Shown here: positions 41,127 to 47,661 of the stretch, in pieces
How the letters are laid out: each line of letters opens with the position of its first letter
How positions within the stretch are numbered: the first letter of the stretch is position 1
DNA from: Streptomyces sp. NRRL WC-3742
GTDB taxonomy: Bacteria; Actinomycetota; Actinomycetes; Streptomycetales; Streptomycetaceae
Direction: 5' to 3'
DNA length: 64,000 nucleotides
Assembly: GCF_000720635.1 (NCBI RefSeq)
Contig: NZ_JOCF01000010.1
Span: 1-64,000 of the forward strand
Program-made: the position numbers and the translations under genes
The notes under the pieces: generated by a model
Told to the model about the DNA's origin: nothing
The model's database searches: none
Seen by the model: the letters and a program-made list of their open reading frames with translations, nothing else

Positions 41127-41513
41127 TCAGCGGTCGATGACGGGTTTGGCCAGGTCGCGGTGGGTGAGCCGGACACGGGTGCCGGTCTTGGCGAGGCGCC
41201 GGGCGAGGACCATGGCGACGGTGGCGGCGCGGTGGCGGCCGCCCGCGCAGCCGACCGCGATGGTCAGCGGCGCTTCGGCCGGGCCCGTGTCGAACGCGTC
41301 GGCCAGCAGTGCGGCGGCGCTGATCAGCTCCCGGATGCCCGGGGTGTTCAGCACGGCGTGGCGCACCGGCAGGTCGTTCGCGCTCTGGTGGCGCAGGGCC
41401 GAATTGACGTGCGGGTCGCGGAAGTGGCGGCGCAGGTCGATGGTCAGGTGCGCGGTCGGCGGGGCGCCGTGCAGGTAGCCGAACGAGACGACGTCGATGC
41501 TGGTCACAGCCAT
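41127..41513 (-). CDS. Stand-alone RapZ C-terminal-domain protein
   Basis: This 128-residue protein starts at an ATG at 41513. The pattern SFGYLHGAPPTAHLTIDLRRHFRDPH followed by LPVRHAVLNTPGIRELI and LTIAVGCAGGRHRAATVAMVLARRL (residues about 84-108) matches the C-terminal half of RapZ/YvcJ. That half binds small RNA and nucleotide sugars in Escherichia coli. The N-terminal P-loop kinase half is absent. The GCxGGxHR motif is intact (G88, C89, G91, G92, H94, R95). A free-standing C-terminal domain occurs in some actinobacterial elements; its role is unknown. It may bind RNA or a nucleotide. Confidence 0.8.
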   Translation of the reverse strand: MAVTSIDVVSFGYLHGAPPTAHLTIDLRRHFRDPHVNSALRHQSANDLPVRHAVLNTPGIRELISAAALLADAFDTGPAEAPLTIAVGCAGGRHRAATVAMVLARRLAKTGTRVRLTHRDLAKPVIDR

Positions 41514-41533
41514 GATCGGGGCCCCCTTTGATG

Positions 41534-41743
41534 TCAGCGGGTGTGCTGGATCAGGGAGCCGAGCAGCTCGGGCCGGCTGGTCGCGCCGAGCGAGACACCG
41601 GCCGAGGTGAACAGGTGCCACCAGCGCACGGCGCCAGCCGCGTTGCTGGTCTGGGCGCACATGAAGCCGTGGAGCGGGAAGACGTCCACGACGCGGGTCT
41701 GGGCGAACTCCGGCGCCGGGGCCGGGATGTGGTCGGTGCTCAT
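41534..41743 (-). CDS. Small hypothetical protein, 69 residues
   Basis: The start ATG at 41743 follows CAGGGAGATCCCC. The product (EFAQTRVVDVFPLHGFMCAQ, VRWWHLFTSAGVSLGATSRPELLG) is compact with one cysteine and aromatic residues and has no known domain. It lies 20 bp upstream of the RapZ-like gene and 17 bp downstream of the DUF2637 gene, which indicates one operon. It is likely real because of the spacing and ribosome binding site. Confidence 0.65.
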   Translation of the reverse strand: MSTDHIPAPAPEFAQTRVVDVFPLHGFMCAQTSNAAGAVRWWHLFTSAGVSLGATSRPELLGSLIQHTR

Positions 41744-41760
41744 GGCGGGGATCTCCCTGT

Positions 41761-43365
41761 TCAGATGGTGAGGGCGTGGGGGGTGTAGCCGGAAGCGAGC
41801 AGCTCGGCGGCCTCGGTGCGGCGCCCGGAGGCGGTGGCGAGGGAGACCTCGAGGGCCTCGGCGATCGACTGGAGGCTGACGGCCTCGGGGTTGCCACCGG
41901 CGGCGAGGATCATCCGGGCGACGCGCCGGTTGGCGCGGGCGGCGGGGGTCAACTTCGCCGCGTCCTCCGCTTCGACCGCGCGCCGCTCCGCTTCAGCGGC
42001 ACGCGCACGGGCTTCAGCGGCCCGCAGCCGAGCCGCCTCGATGGCTTCCTCGGCGTCGGCCTGGGCGCGCTTGGCCGCTGCCGCGTCGCGCTCGGCTTCG
42101 GCCGTACGGCGGCCTGCTTCAGCGGCGGCCTCCTCGATTTCAGCGGCAGCCTTGGCCGTTTCAGCGGAACGCAGGCGGGCGGCCTGCGCTGCCTGCTCGT
42201 CCTCGGCGCGGGCCCGCTCGACAGCGGCGGCCTCGCGGTCCGTTTCAGCGGCACGGCGCCGGGTTTCAGCGGCGACCTGCTCCGTTTCAGCAGCGCTTCG
42301 GTCGGTTTCAGCAGCGCGCCGACGGGCTTCGGCTGCGTCCTGCTCGGCTTCGGCGGCGGCCAGTTCCTCCGTCGCCTGGTCGAGCCGCTCGGCGGCCTCC
42401 GCCTCCCGGCCGGCGGCCAGGGCCCGGGCCTGCGCCTGGGCGCGGGCGGAGGCCGTATCGGCGTCGACCTCGTACCCGGCGGCCTCGACGCGGCCCGCCG
42501 TACGCAGGCTGGAGATCCGGGCGTCAGCGGTGCGGGCCTCGGCCCGGGCGGCGACCTCGGCCTCGAACGCGGCCTGCCGGTCGGCCCGCAGCCGGGCACT
42601 CTCCTCCGCCTCGATCGGCAGGGCCAGGGCCTCATCCACGGAGAGCCCGAAGCGCTCCATCGTGAGGGGAAGACGCTGGTCAGCGGGCGCCTTGCGCCAG
42701 TCACCGCCGTGCTCGCGCTCCAGCATCACCCGGTAGACGAGCCGCTCACGCTCCAACTCGACCGCCCGGTCGTAGGAGGCGATGCCGTTCAGCCGCATCC
42801 GCCGGTACATCCGAAACGACGGCCACGGGGCGAGCAGCCAGCGGTGCACGGGCACGCCGTCGCGCTGGTGGCCGGCCTCGATCCGGGTGATCCGGATGAC
42901 CAGGCGCCGCCCGGCCTCGACCACCGCCACGAACATGATCGGGATGACTGCGTGCATCGCCGTGCCGGTCGGGTTCTTCAGTAGCGGCCCGGCGGAGGCG
43001 GCGTTGAAGTAGATCGTCGCGCCGGTGAAACCGTGGGCCAGCAACCTGAGCATCGGCCACGGGGCGCGCTTGCGGATCAGGTGCAGGTCCATCGCCAGCA
43101 GGGCCACGATCCCGGCGTCCACACCGACTGGGAACGCGTAGCTGAAGTCCCCGAACCCGTGCCTGAAACCGAGGTCCCGCAGCGCGTTGTAGGAGCCGCT
43201 GAAGCCGATCCCGGCGAGCACCGCGCCGCCGACTGCGGCGAGGACCGTCAGGCCCAGCATCAGAGCGTTCGCGCTGTTGGCCCGCGTGGTCGAAGCGGCC
43301 GGCCGCGCCGTTGAAACGGTGGCGGCCGGGGTTGAAACGCCCGTGGGCGCCGCCATCGTCGTCAC
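41761..43365 (-). CDS. DUF2637 membrane protein with long alanine-rich coiled coil
   Basis: The GTG at 43365 overlaps the WhiB stop (GTGA); an internal ATG at 43356 is an alternative. The 534-residue protein has four hydrophobic helices (residues about 33-55, 70-92, 105-125 and 132-150), with FGDFSYAFPVGVDAGIVALLAMDLHL matching DUF2637. A basic cytoplasmic segment with WLLAPWPSFRMYRRM follows, then a coiled coil (about 270-450) of repeated AAETDRRAAET heptads. A C-terminal helix-turn-helix-like region ends the protein (AARANRRVARMILAAGGNP, IAEALEVSLATASGRRTEA). DUF2637 proteins belong to Streptomyces element spread/transfer functions. The coiled coil is encoded by a degenerate repeat at 41990-42330. 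Confidence 0.85.
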   Translation of the reverse strand: MTTMAAPTGVSTPAATVSTARPAASTTRANSANALMLGLTVLAAVGGAVLAGIGFSGSYNALRDLGFRHGFGDFSYAFPVGVDAGIVALLAMDLHLIRKRAPWPMLRLLAHGFTGATIYFNAASAGPLLKNPTGTAMHAVIPIMFVAVVEAGRRLVIRITRIEAGHQRDGVPVHRWLLAPWPSFRMYRRMRLNGIASYDRAVELERERLVYRVMLEREHGGDWRKAPADQRLPLTMERFGLSVDEALALPIEAEESARLRADRQAAFEAEVAARAEARTADARISSLRTAGRVEAAGYEVDADTASARAQAQARALAAGREAEAAERLDQATEELAAAEAEQDAAEARRRAAETDRSAAETEQVAAETRRRAAETDREAAAVERARAEDEQAAQAARLRSAETAKAAAEIEEAAAEAGRRTAEAERDAAAAKRAQADAEEAIEAARLRAAEARARAAEAERRAVEAEDAAKLTPAARANRRVARMILAAGGNPEAVSLQSIAEALEVSLATASGRRTEAAELLASGYTPHALTI

Positions 43366-43748
43366 GCGGCACCCCCGGCGTTCACCCGGGCCCGGGAACG
43401 GGCCGCCCGCCGCAGCACGCTGTTGCGCTCGCGCTCGTTGAGGCCGCCGAAGATGCCGTGCGGCTCCCGGCGCTTGAGCGCGCCGTCCAGGCACAGCAGG
43501 CGCACCGGGCATCCGGCGCAGATCATGCGGGCGCGCCGCTCGGACCACTCGGCCGCAGCCCGGGCGGCCTCCATGTCCTCGGCGTCCTCGCCGACCTCCG
43601 GATAGAACAGGTCGGCATCGGCACCGGCGCAGGCGGCCCCGGGCAGGTCGCCGTCCGGGGCGGGCCGGTACTCGGCAAGTCGGACGGCCAGCGGACGGCC
43701 GGGCCGGTGCGGGGCACGGGTGCCAGTGAGGTAGAGACGGCGAATCAT
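43362..43748 (-). CDS. WhiB-family iron-sulfur regulator
   Basis: This 128-residue protein has the four cysteines of Wbl proteins: C40 in GAACAG, C77 and C80 in CAGC, and C86 in LLCLD. GIFGGLNERER follows at about 98-108, the usual glycine-rich turn. Wbl proteins hold a [4Fe-4S] cluster, bind region 4 of the main sigma factor and act as transcription regulators or redox sensors. The first 35 residues are extra compared with WhiB itself. Such a gene is common in AICEs and probably coordinates transfer with the host cycle. Its ATG overlaps the preceding stop by 1 nt, and its stop overlaps the DUF2637 start. Confidence 0.92.
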   Translation of the reverse strand: MIRRLYLTGTRAPHRPGRPLAVRLAEYRPAPDGDLPGAACAGADADLFYPEVGEDAEDMEAARAAAEWSERRARMICAGCPVRLLCLDGALKRREPHGIFGGLNERERNSVLRRAARSRARVNAGGAA

Positions 43749-44014
43749 CAGGCAGCCGCCTTCCAGGTCAGCACCCGGCAGCGCTCGGCGGTGCGCATCA
43801 GCGCGGACGCGAACCGGGCCTCCGGCCCGTCCAGGTCCCGCAGGATCTCCCGCGCGGCGTCGAGCCGGGCCAACCGGTCCTCGTCCGACTCATCCGCGCC
43901 GCCGGCGAACAGCTCGGTGTCGACACCGAAGCCGTAGTCGGCGCCGGTCCCGAAGGCCAGCTCCGCGAACTCCTCGGGAGTCGCGGCCTCCTGGCCTGCA
44001 ACAATCAGTCTCAT
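43748..44014 (-). CDS. Small hypothetical protein at the head of the leftward operon
   Basis: The ATG at 44014 follows GACGAGGTGAACCC. The 88-residue product is acidic at its centre (GADESDEDRLARLDAAREILRDLDG) and starts RLIVAGQEAATPEEFAELAFG. It is probably helical with no known domain. It is the first gene of the WhiB/DUF2637 cluster, overlapping whiB by 1 nt. The open frame continues upstream as arginine-rich sequence that I consider non-coding because the ribosome binding site is here. Confidence 0.65.
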   Translation of the reverse strand: MRLIVAGQEAATPEEFAELAFGTGADYGFGVDTELFAGGADESDEDRLARLDAAREILRDLDGPEARFASALMRTAERCRVLTWKAAA

Positions 44015-44805
44015 GGGTTCACCTCGTCCAATCGGGGGGTGAGCCCGCAGGGCCGCCGCGCGATCCTTGGCCGGGAGCGCGGTGGCCCGACTCACGCGGG
44101 CCCAGCAACTCGTCGAATCACGAGCAGCCACGGAACCCGACGCAAGCTGGCCGCCACAGAAGCGGTCGGCGCGCGCCGGGGACCGTGATCGCTGGTAAAG
44201 CGACCGGAAGCGGTGAGCCCCGCCCGCTGGTCAGCGGCGGGGCCGGATACAGCTCTGGCGCATGCCCATGGGCGCGCCCTCCTCAGGTCGAAGCCCCTGG
44301 CGGGGCTGCGGGTTGGGGGTTGCCCGTCCTACGGGCGTCAGGTCTCTCGGGCCTGGTCCGGTGCTTCATCGCTGCTCAGCACCAGCAGGGCGGCGCACTC
44401 CCCGATCGGGGCGTGCTGCGTGGCTCGCAGCCGCCGACGACATCACCCGGTCGTCACGGGGGCGGTCTTCACCCGCCACGTGCTTCGAGACTCCGCTGGT
44501 CCACTCGGCTCGCCCCAGCCGTACGAATCGGCCTGGTCAGCGTCCGTCCGTCCCCACACCCCCGAAGGGATGGCACGCCACTGCGTAGGGGGAGAGCACG
44601 TGTCGCGGTGGTTCAACTCCCCGGCGGACCGAAGTCCCCTAGGTGCCTTCCGCGACCGCCGCCCTCGCGTCGGTCTCGCACGATCGATATGAAGCCGGCG
44701 CCTCTCGGCGGACGGCGATTCTCAAGGAACTGCACTTCCCTGGCAGGCCCTCGCGAGCCAACTTCCGGGCGCATTCGTGCAGGTCAAGCAAGCCCTAAAG
44801 TCATG
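44015..44805. other. Long intergenic region of the element with many hairpins
   Basis: These roughly 790 bp contain no convincing gene; frames on either strand read as Arg/Pro-rich sequence. They carry several short hairpins: GCCCC/GGGGC near 44293-44306, GCCCG/CGGGC at 44322-44336, and the 12-bp palindrome CCCCGATCGGGG at 44400-44411. Candidate content includes promoters for both flanking operons, a non-coding RNA, or part of a replication or stability locus. Confidence 0.55.
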
Positions 44806-44823
44806 TTGAGGACTTGTCCTCAA
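44806..44823. promoter_or_regulatory. Perfect palindromic operator, GntR regulator target
   Basis: TTGAGGACTTGTCCTCAA is a perfect 8-2-8 palindrome 110 bp before the gntR start. A close variant occurs at 44882-44896. Confidence 0.7.
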
Positions 44824-44881
44824 CTCCTCTTTAGGAGCTGGGAATGACTATGACGGGTTCTCAGGAAGTCGTCAACTCCTC

Positions 44882-44896
44882 TTGAGGACTTATCCT
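44882..44896 (+). promoter_or_regulatory. Second GntR operator overlapping a -10-like hexamer
   Basis: TTGAGGACTTATCCT repeats the first 15 positions of the palindrome at 44806 with one change (G to A), ending in TATCCT, a plausible -10. Repressor binding here would block gntR itself; the start lies 37 bp downstream. Confidence 0.65.
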
Positions 44897-44932
44897 GGGC
44901 GAGTCACACACCGAGGGACGGCGGAGGCCACC

Positions 44933-45721
44933 ATGGCGAAGGTGTACGAGCGCATCGCCGACGCGCTGCGAGAAGAGATCCGCGCAGGTCAGCGCAAGCC
45001 TGGCGAGAGGCTTCCTGCCGAGACGGCGCTAGCGGACCAGTTCGGAACGAGCGTGCCAACCGTGCGGCAGGCGGTCGGTGTCCTGGAGGCCGAAGGGCTG
45101 GTCGAGAAGCAGCACGGCCGGGGGACGTTCGTCCGGAAGGAATCGACCAAGGTCGTCCGGGACGGTGCGCGTCACCAGTGGGAGAAGGACCGGGCGCGTC
45201 AGCCCGAATCCGAGCGGCTCAAGACCGGAGCGACCGAGCGTGACACCGGTCTGAGCATTAACGACTTGGCCTTCTCGGCGACGTACGCGCAGGTGCCGGC
45301 AGTAGGAGAGCTTGCGAAGGAGTTCGGCGTGCCTGAAGGCACGATGTTGCTCCGCAGGACGTACCGAACCAGGAATCGGGAGGAGCGAACGCCGCTCAAC
45401 CGCGCGGAGTCCTACCTGGTACTCGACATGGTCGCTAGCAACCCTGACCTGCTGCGTGAGGACCAGGAGCCGTGGCCCGGGGGCACCCAGAATCAGCTCT
45501 GGACGGTGGGAATCGAGCTGGACCGGATCGTAGAAACGTTCCGGGCCCGGCCGCCCACACCGGAAGAGGCGGAGGAACTGGGCCTACCAGTGGGCGTGTC
45601 GGTGATCATCTGCCGCAAGGTCAGCGTCGACATTAACGACCGGGTAGTCGAGGTCTCCGACGTCGTCCTGCCTGGTGACCGCACTGTGCTGACCTTCACG
45701 AGCAAGCTGACAAGGTGGTGA
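44933..45721 (+). CDS. GntR/HutC-family regulator (KorSA-like)
   Basis: This 262-residue protein starts at an ATG behind CGGAGGCC. The N-terminal GntR winged helix (residues about 3-70: VYERIADALREEIRAGQ, ERLPAETALADQFGTSVPTVRQA, HGRGTFV) is followed by a UTRA ligand domain (about 95-260). Proteins of this kind at the ends of AICEs, such as KorSA of pSAM2, repress transfer and replication. Two copies of TTGAGGACTT-type operators lie upstream, so autorepression is likely. Its last codons overlap a GTG (GTGA) at the start region of the glycosyltransferase gene, giving coupling. Confidence 0.9.
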   Translation: MAKVYERIADALREEIRAGQRKPGERLPAETALADQFGTSVPTVRQAVGVLEAEGLVEKQHGRGTFVRKESTKVVRDGARHQWEKDRARQPESERLKTGATERDTGLSINDLAFSATYAQVPAVGELAKEFGVPEGTMLLRRTYRTRNREERTPLNRAESYLVLDMVASNPDLLREDQEPWPGGTQNQLWTVGIELDRIVETFRARPPTPEEAEELGLPVGVSVIICRKVSVDINDRVVEVSDVVLPGDRTVLTFTSKLTRW

Positions 45722-45723
45722 GC

Positions 45724-46476
45724 ATGACCAACATCGTGACCGTCATTACGGCGGTGCATGGACCGTCGGCGCCGTTCCTGGCCGATGCCTACAAGTCGCT
45801 TGTCGACCAGCAACTTCCCGATGGATGGGGCTGGCAGTGGGTGATTCAGGAGGACGGGGAGACGGGCACGGTCGTGCCGCATGTCCCCGACGACCCTCGG
45901 ATCAGCTTCGGCCAAGGCCGCCACGGGCGCGCCGGCGTGGCCCGGACTCTGGCGCTGTCCCGCGCCGAAGGCGACTTCGTCAAGGTCCTGGACGCTGACG
46001 ACATGCTGACCCCGGGCACCCTGGCCCGTGATCTGGCCGCACTGAGCAACCCCGGAATCTGCTGGACCACGTCCCGCGTGCTCGACCTTCTGCCGGATGG
46101 CTCCACAGTCGGGTTCGACCAGGACCCGCCGGAAGGTCCGGTCGAACGTGGCGCCGTGCTTGAGCACTGGAAGGCCCACGACTTTCGCGCCCAGGTGCAC
46201 CCCGCGACACTGTGCGTCCGCCGGGACCTGCTTCTGGCACTCGGCGGCTGGATGGCACTCCCCGCTTCCGAGGACACGGGCCTTTTGCTCGCCCTGAACG
46301 CGGTGAGCCGAGGATGGTTCAGCGCCGATACCGGCCTTCTGTACCGCAAGTGGCCCGGACAGAGCACCAGCCAGGCCGCGCACGTGCATGCAGGAGAGCG
46401 GTCGGCGCGTATGGCGGTGGTCGAGGCCCGTGCGCGCGCACTCTCGGCGCTTGCAGGGTGGCGGGTCGACAGCTGA
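45724..46476 (+). CDS. GT2-type glycosyltransferase, cargo gene
   Basis: I use the ATG at 45724 (AAGGTGG in front); GTGs at 45715 and 45718 are upstream alternatives, the latter overlapping the gntR stop. The 250-residue GT-A protein has an N-terminal VTVITAVHGPSAPFLADAY, the metal-binding DADD (residues about 90-93 in FVKVLDADDML), and ASEDTGLLLALNAVSRGW, the acidic catalytic region. A sugar is probably transferred to a small acceptor or wall polymer in the cytoplasm. It lies in one operon with the GntR regulator and is not needed for mobility, so it is cargo. Similar GntR-glycosyltransferase pairs sit at the ends of several Streptomyces elements, as far as I recall. Confidence 0.85.
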   Translation: MTNIVTVITAVHGPSAPFLADAYKSLVDQQLPDGWGWQWVIQEDGETGTVVPHVPDDPRISFGQGRHGRAGVARTLALSRAEGDFVKVLDADDMLTPGTLARDLAALSNPGICWTTSRVLDLLPDGSTVGFDQDPPEGPVERGAVLEHWKAHDFRAQVHPATLCVRRDLLLALGGWMALPASEDTGLLLALNAVSRGWFSADTGLLYRKWPGQSTSQAAHVHAGERSARMAVVEARARALSALAGWRVDS

Positions 46477-46484
46477 ACCCGATC

Positions 46485-46504
46485 TTGGGCCAACTGTGGG
46501 CCAG
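46485..46504 (+). repeat. Right pair of TTGGGCCA/GTGGGCCAG repeats
   Basis: TTGGGCCA at 46485-46492 and GTGGGCCAG at 46496-46504 have the same 11-bp period as the pair near the left end. They lie 73 bp inside the right att. Confidence 0.6.
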
Positions 46505-46576
46505 GGCTCACAGTTGGCGCCATTGATACGGTGTAGTTCCTGGTCAGGGTCGGTGCGGGCGGCGCGACGGAGTTGT

Positions 46577-46637
46577 TCTTGAAAACTGTCGTGGCGTGAC
46601 CCGTCACCGTGGGTTCGAATCCCACGCTCTCCGCTGA
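46577..46637 (+). repeat. attR: Right attachment site (61-bp copy of the tRNA-Ser 3' part)
   Basis: This is identical to 27340-27400 over 61 bp. Upstream of the repeat there is no tRNA 5' half, so this copy is a pseudo-tRNA end and not a functional tRNA. Confidence 0.95.
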
Positions 46638-46654
46638 CAGGGGAACACCTGCTC

Positions 46655-46688
46655 AGGGCGGGTGCCGAGACCACTCGGCACCCGCCCT
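46655..46688 (+). terminator. Chromosomal hairpin beyond attR, original tRNA terminator
   Basis: A 14-bp perfect stem (46655-46668 with 46675-46688) has a 6-nt loop. It is probably the terminator that followed the tRNA before insertion. Confidence 0.85.
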
Positions 46689-46720
46689 CGGTGTTTTCCG
46701 GGGGCTTCGGCGGGCGGGGG

Positions 46721-46751
46721 TTGACCCTGACACCGTGGGAGGCGGTGGAGT
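46721..46751 (+). promoter_or_regulatory. MerR-type promoter of the regulator gene
   Basis: TTGACC (46721-46726) and TGGAGT (46746-46751) are 19 bp apart, with CACCG/CGGTG arms in the spacer. The gene starts 10 bp downstream. Confidence 0.5.
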
Positions 46752-46760
46752 GGAGGCACC

Positions 46761-47588
46761 ATGTTGAACATCGGAGACTTCGCCAGCCACGGCCGGGTGT
46801 CGGTGCGGATGCTGCGCCACTACGACGCGATCGGTCTGCTGCGGCCCGCCCGGGTCGACCCCGTCAGCGGGTACCGGTCCTACGAGGCCGCCCAACTCGC
46901 CCGGCTGAACCGGGTGATCGCGCTCAAGGAGCTCGGCTTCACGCTGCAGCAGGTGCGCGCCGTGCTCGACGAGCAGGTGGACACCGCCGAGTTGCGCGGG
47001 ATGCTGCGGCTGCGCAGGGCCGAACTCGCCGCCGCCATCGCGGTGGACGAGCGGCGGCTGGCCCGGGTGGAGGCGAGGCTCCGGACGATCGAGAGCGAGG
47101 GGAACATGTCCGAGCACGATGTGGTCGTGAAGCCGGTTCCGTCGGTGCGGGTGGCCCAACTGACCGGGGTGGCCGCGAGTTACGAGCCGAAGGACGTCGA
47201 CCTGGTGGTCGGCCCGCTGTTCGAGGAGCTGTGCCGCCGGGTCGCCGAGGCCGGGATCGAGGAGACCGGCCCGTCCGTCGCCCGTTACGAGGACGTGCCG
47301 CAGGGCGACGGCTCGGTGCTGGTCCGGGTCTGCCTCCAGGTCGCGTCCTCGGTGAAGCCGGGGGCGTACGGGTTCGACGTGCTCGACCTGCCGCCGATCG
47401 AGGAGGCGGCGACGATCGTCCACCACGGCTCGATGACCGAGTCCGTGGGCAGCTTCCAGGCGCTGGCCCGCTTCATCGAGGCGTCCGGCTACCGCTCGGC
47501 GGGGTACGCGCGCGAGCGCTACCTCGAGACGCCGGACGACATGTCCAAGTGGGTCGTCGAGCTCCAGGAGCCCGTGGTCCGCGTCTGA
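46761..47588 (+). CDS. MerR-family regulator with GyrI-like effector domain
   Basis: This 275-residue protein starts at an ATG behind GTGGAGGCACC. The N-terminal MerR HTH (LNIGDFASHGRVSVRMLRHYDAIG, residues 2-25, and GYRSYEAAQLARLNRVIAL) is followed by a dimerisation helix. The C-terminal GyrI-like multidrug-binding domain lies at about 120-275 (VVVKPVPSVRVAQLTGV, YEDVPQGDGSVLVRVCLQV, YRSAGYARERYLETPDDMSKW). This is the BmrR/BltR architecture, which senses small hydrophobic drugs and activates an efflux pump. The gene just downstream is an MFS transporter with a matching promoter, so a drug-responsive regulator-pump pair is likely. Confidence 0.9.
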   Translation: MLNIGDFASHGRVSVRMLRHYDAIGLLRPARVDPVSGYRSYEAAQLARLNRVIALKELGFTLQQVRAVLDEQVDTAELRGMLRLRRAELAAAIAVDERRLARVEARLRTIESEGNMSEHDVVVKPVPSVRVAQLTGVAASYEPKDVDLVVGPLFEELCRRVAEAGIEETGPSVARYEDVPQGDGSVLVRVCLQVASSVKPGAYGFDVLDLPPIEEAATIVHHGSMTESVGSFQALARFIEASGYRSAGYARERYLETPDDMSKWVVELQEPVVRV

Positions 47589-47622
47589 CGGCCCGGCAGC
47601 GTCGGGCGGCGTCGGGCGGCGC

Positions 47623-47653
47623 TTGCCCTCGACCCGGTCGAGGGTCCTAGCGT
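47623..47653 (+). promoter_or_regulatory. MerR-type promoter of the MFS gene, 19-bp spacer with perfect palindrome
   Basis: A -35 TTGCCC (47623-47628), a 19-bp spacer and a -10 TAGCGT (47648-47653) are present. The perfect palindrome CCCTCGACC C GGTCGAGGG spans 47626-47644. The predicted transcription start falls at about 47660-47662, at the GTG start codon. Confidence 0.8.
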
Positions 47654-47661
47654 CGCCCGGC

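Larger units (their letters stand above)
27401..46637. mobile_element. Actinomycete integrative and conjugative element, prim-pol replication type
   Basis: The element is about 19.2 kb between perfect 61-bp repeats. It contains a tyrosine integrase and a small excisionase at the left end, a prim-pol/DUF3631 replication module, an FtsK/TraB-type pump, DUF2637 and other transfer-associated membrane proteins, SSB, a cytosine methyltransferase (frameshifted), WhiB, and a GntR regulator with a glycosyltransferase at the right end. There is no type IV secretion cluster, consistent with double-stranded DNA transfer by a single pump as in pSAM2 and SLP1. All genes between 27.5 and 44.0 kb run leftward and only the right-end pair runs rightward. 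It appears largely intact apart from the methyltransferase. Confidence 0.95.

Noticed and set aside
44185..44847. A 220-codon plus-strand frame in the element's gene-free region
   Set aside because: It is Arg/Pro/Ser-rich with no ribosome binding site at its start and no domain, and it overlaps hairpins and the operator region.
46577..46637. A second tRNA-Ser gene at the right end of the element
   Set aside because: Only the 3' portion is present; there is no acceptor 5' strand or D-arm, so it is an att copy, not a tRNA gene.
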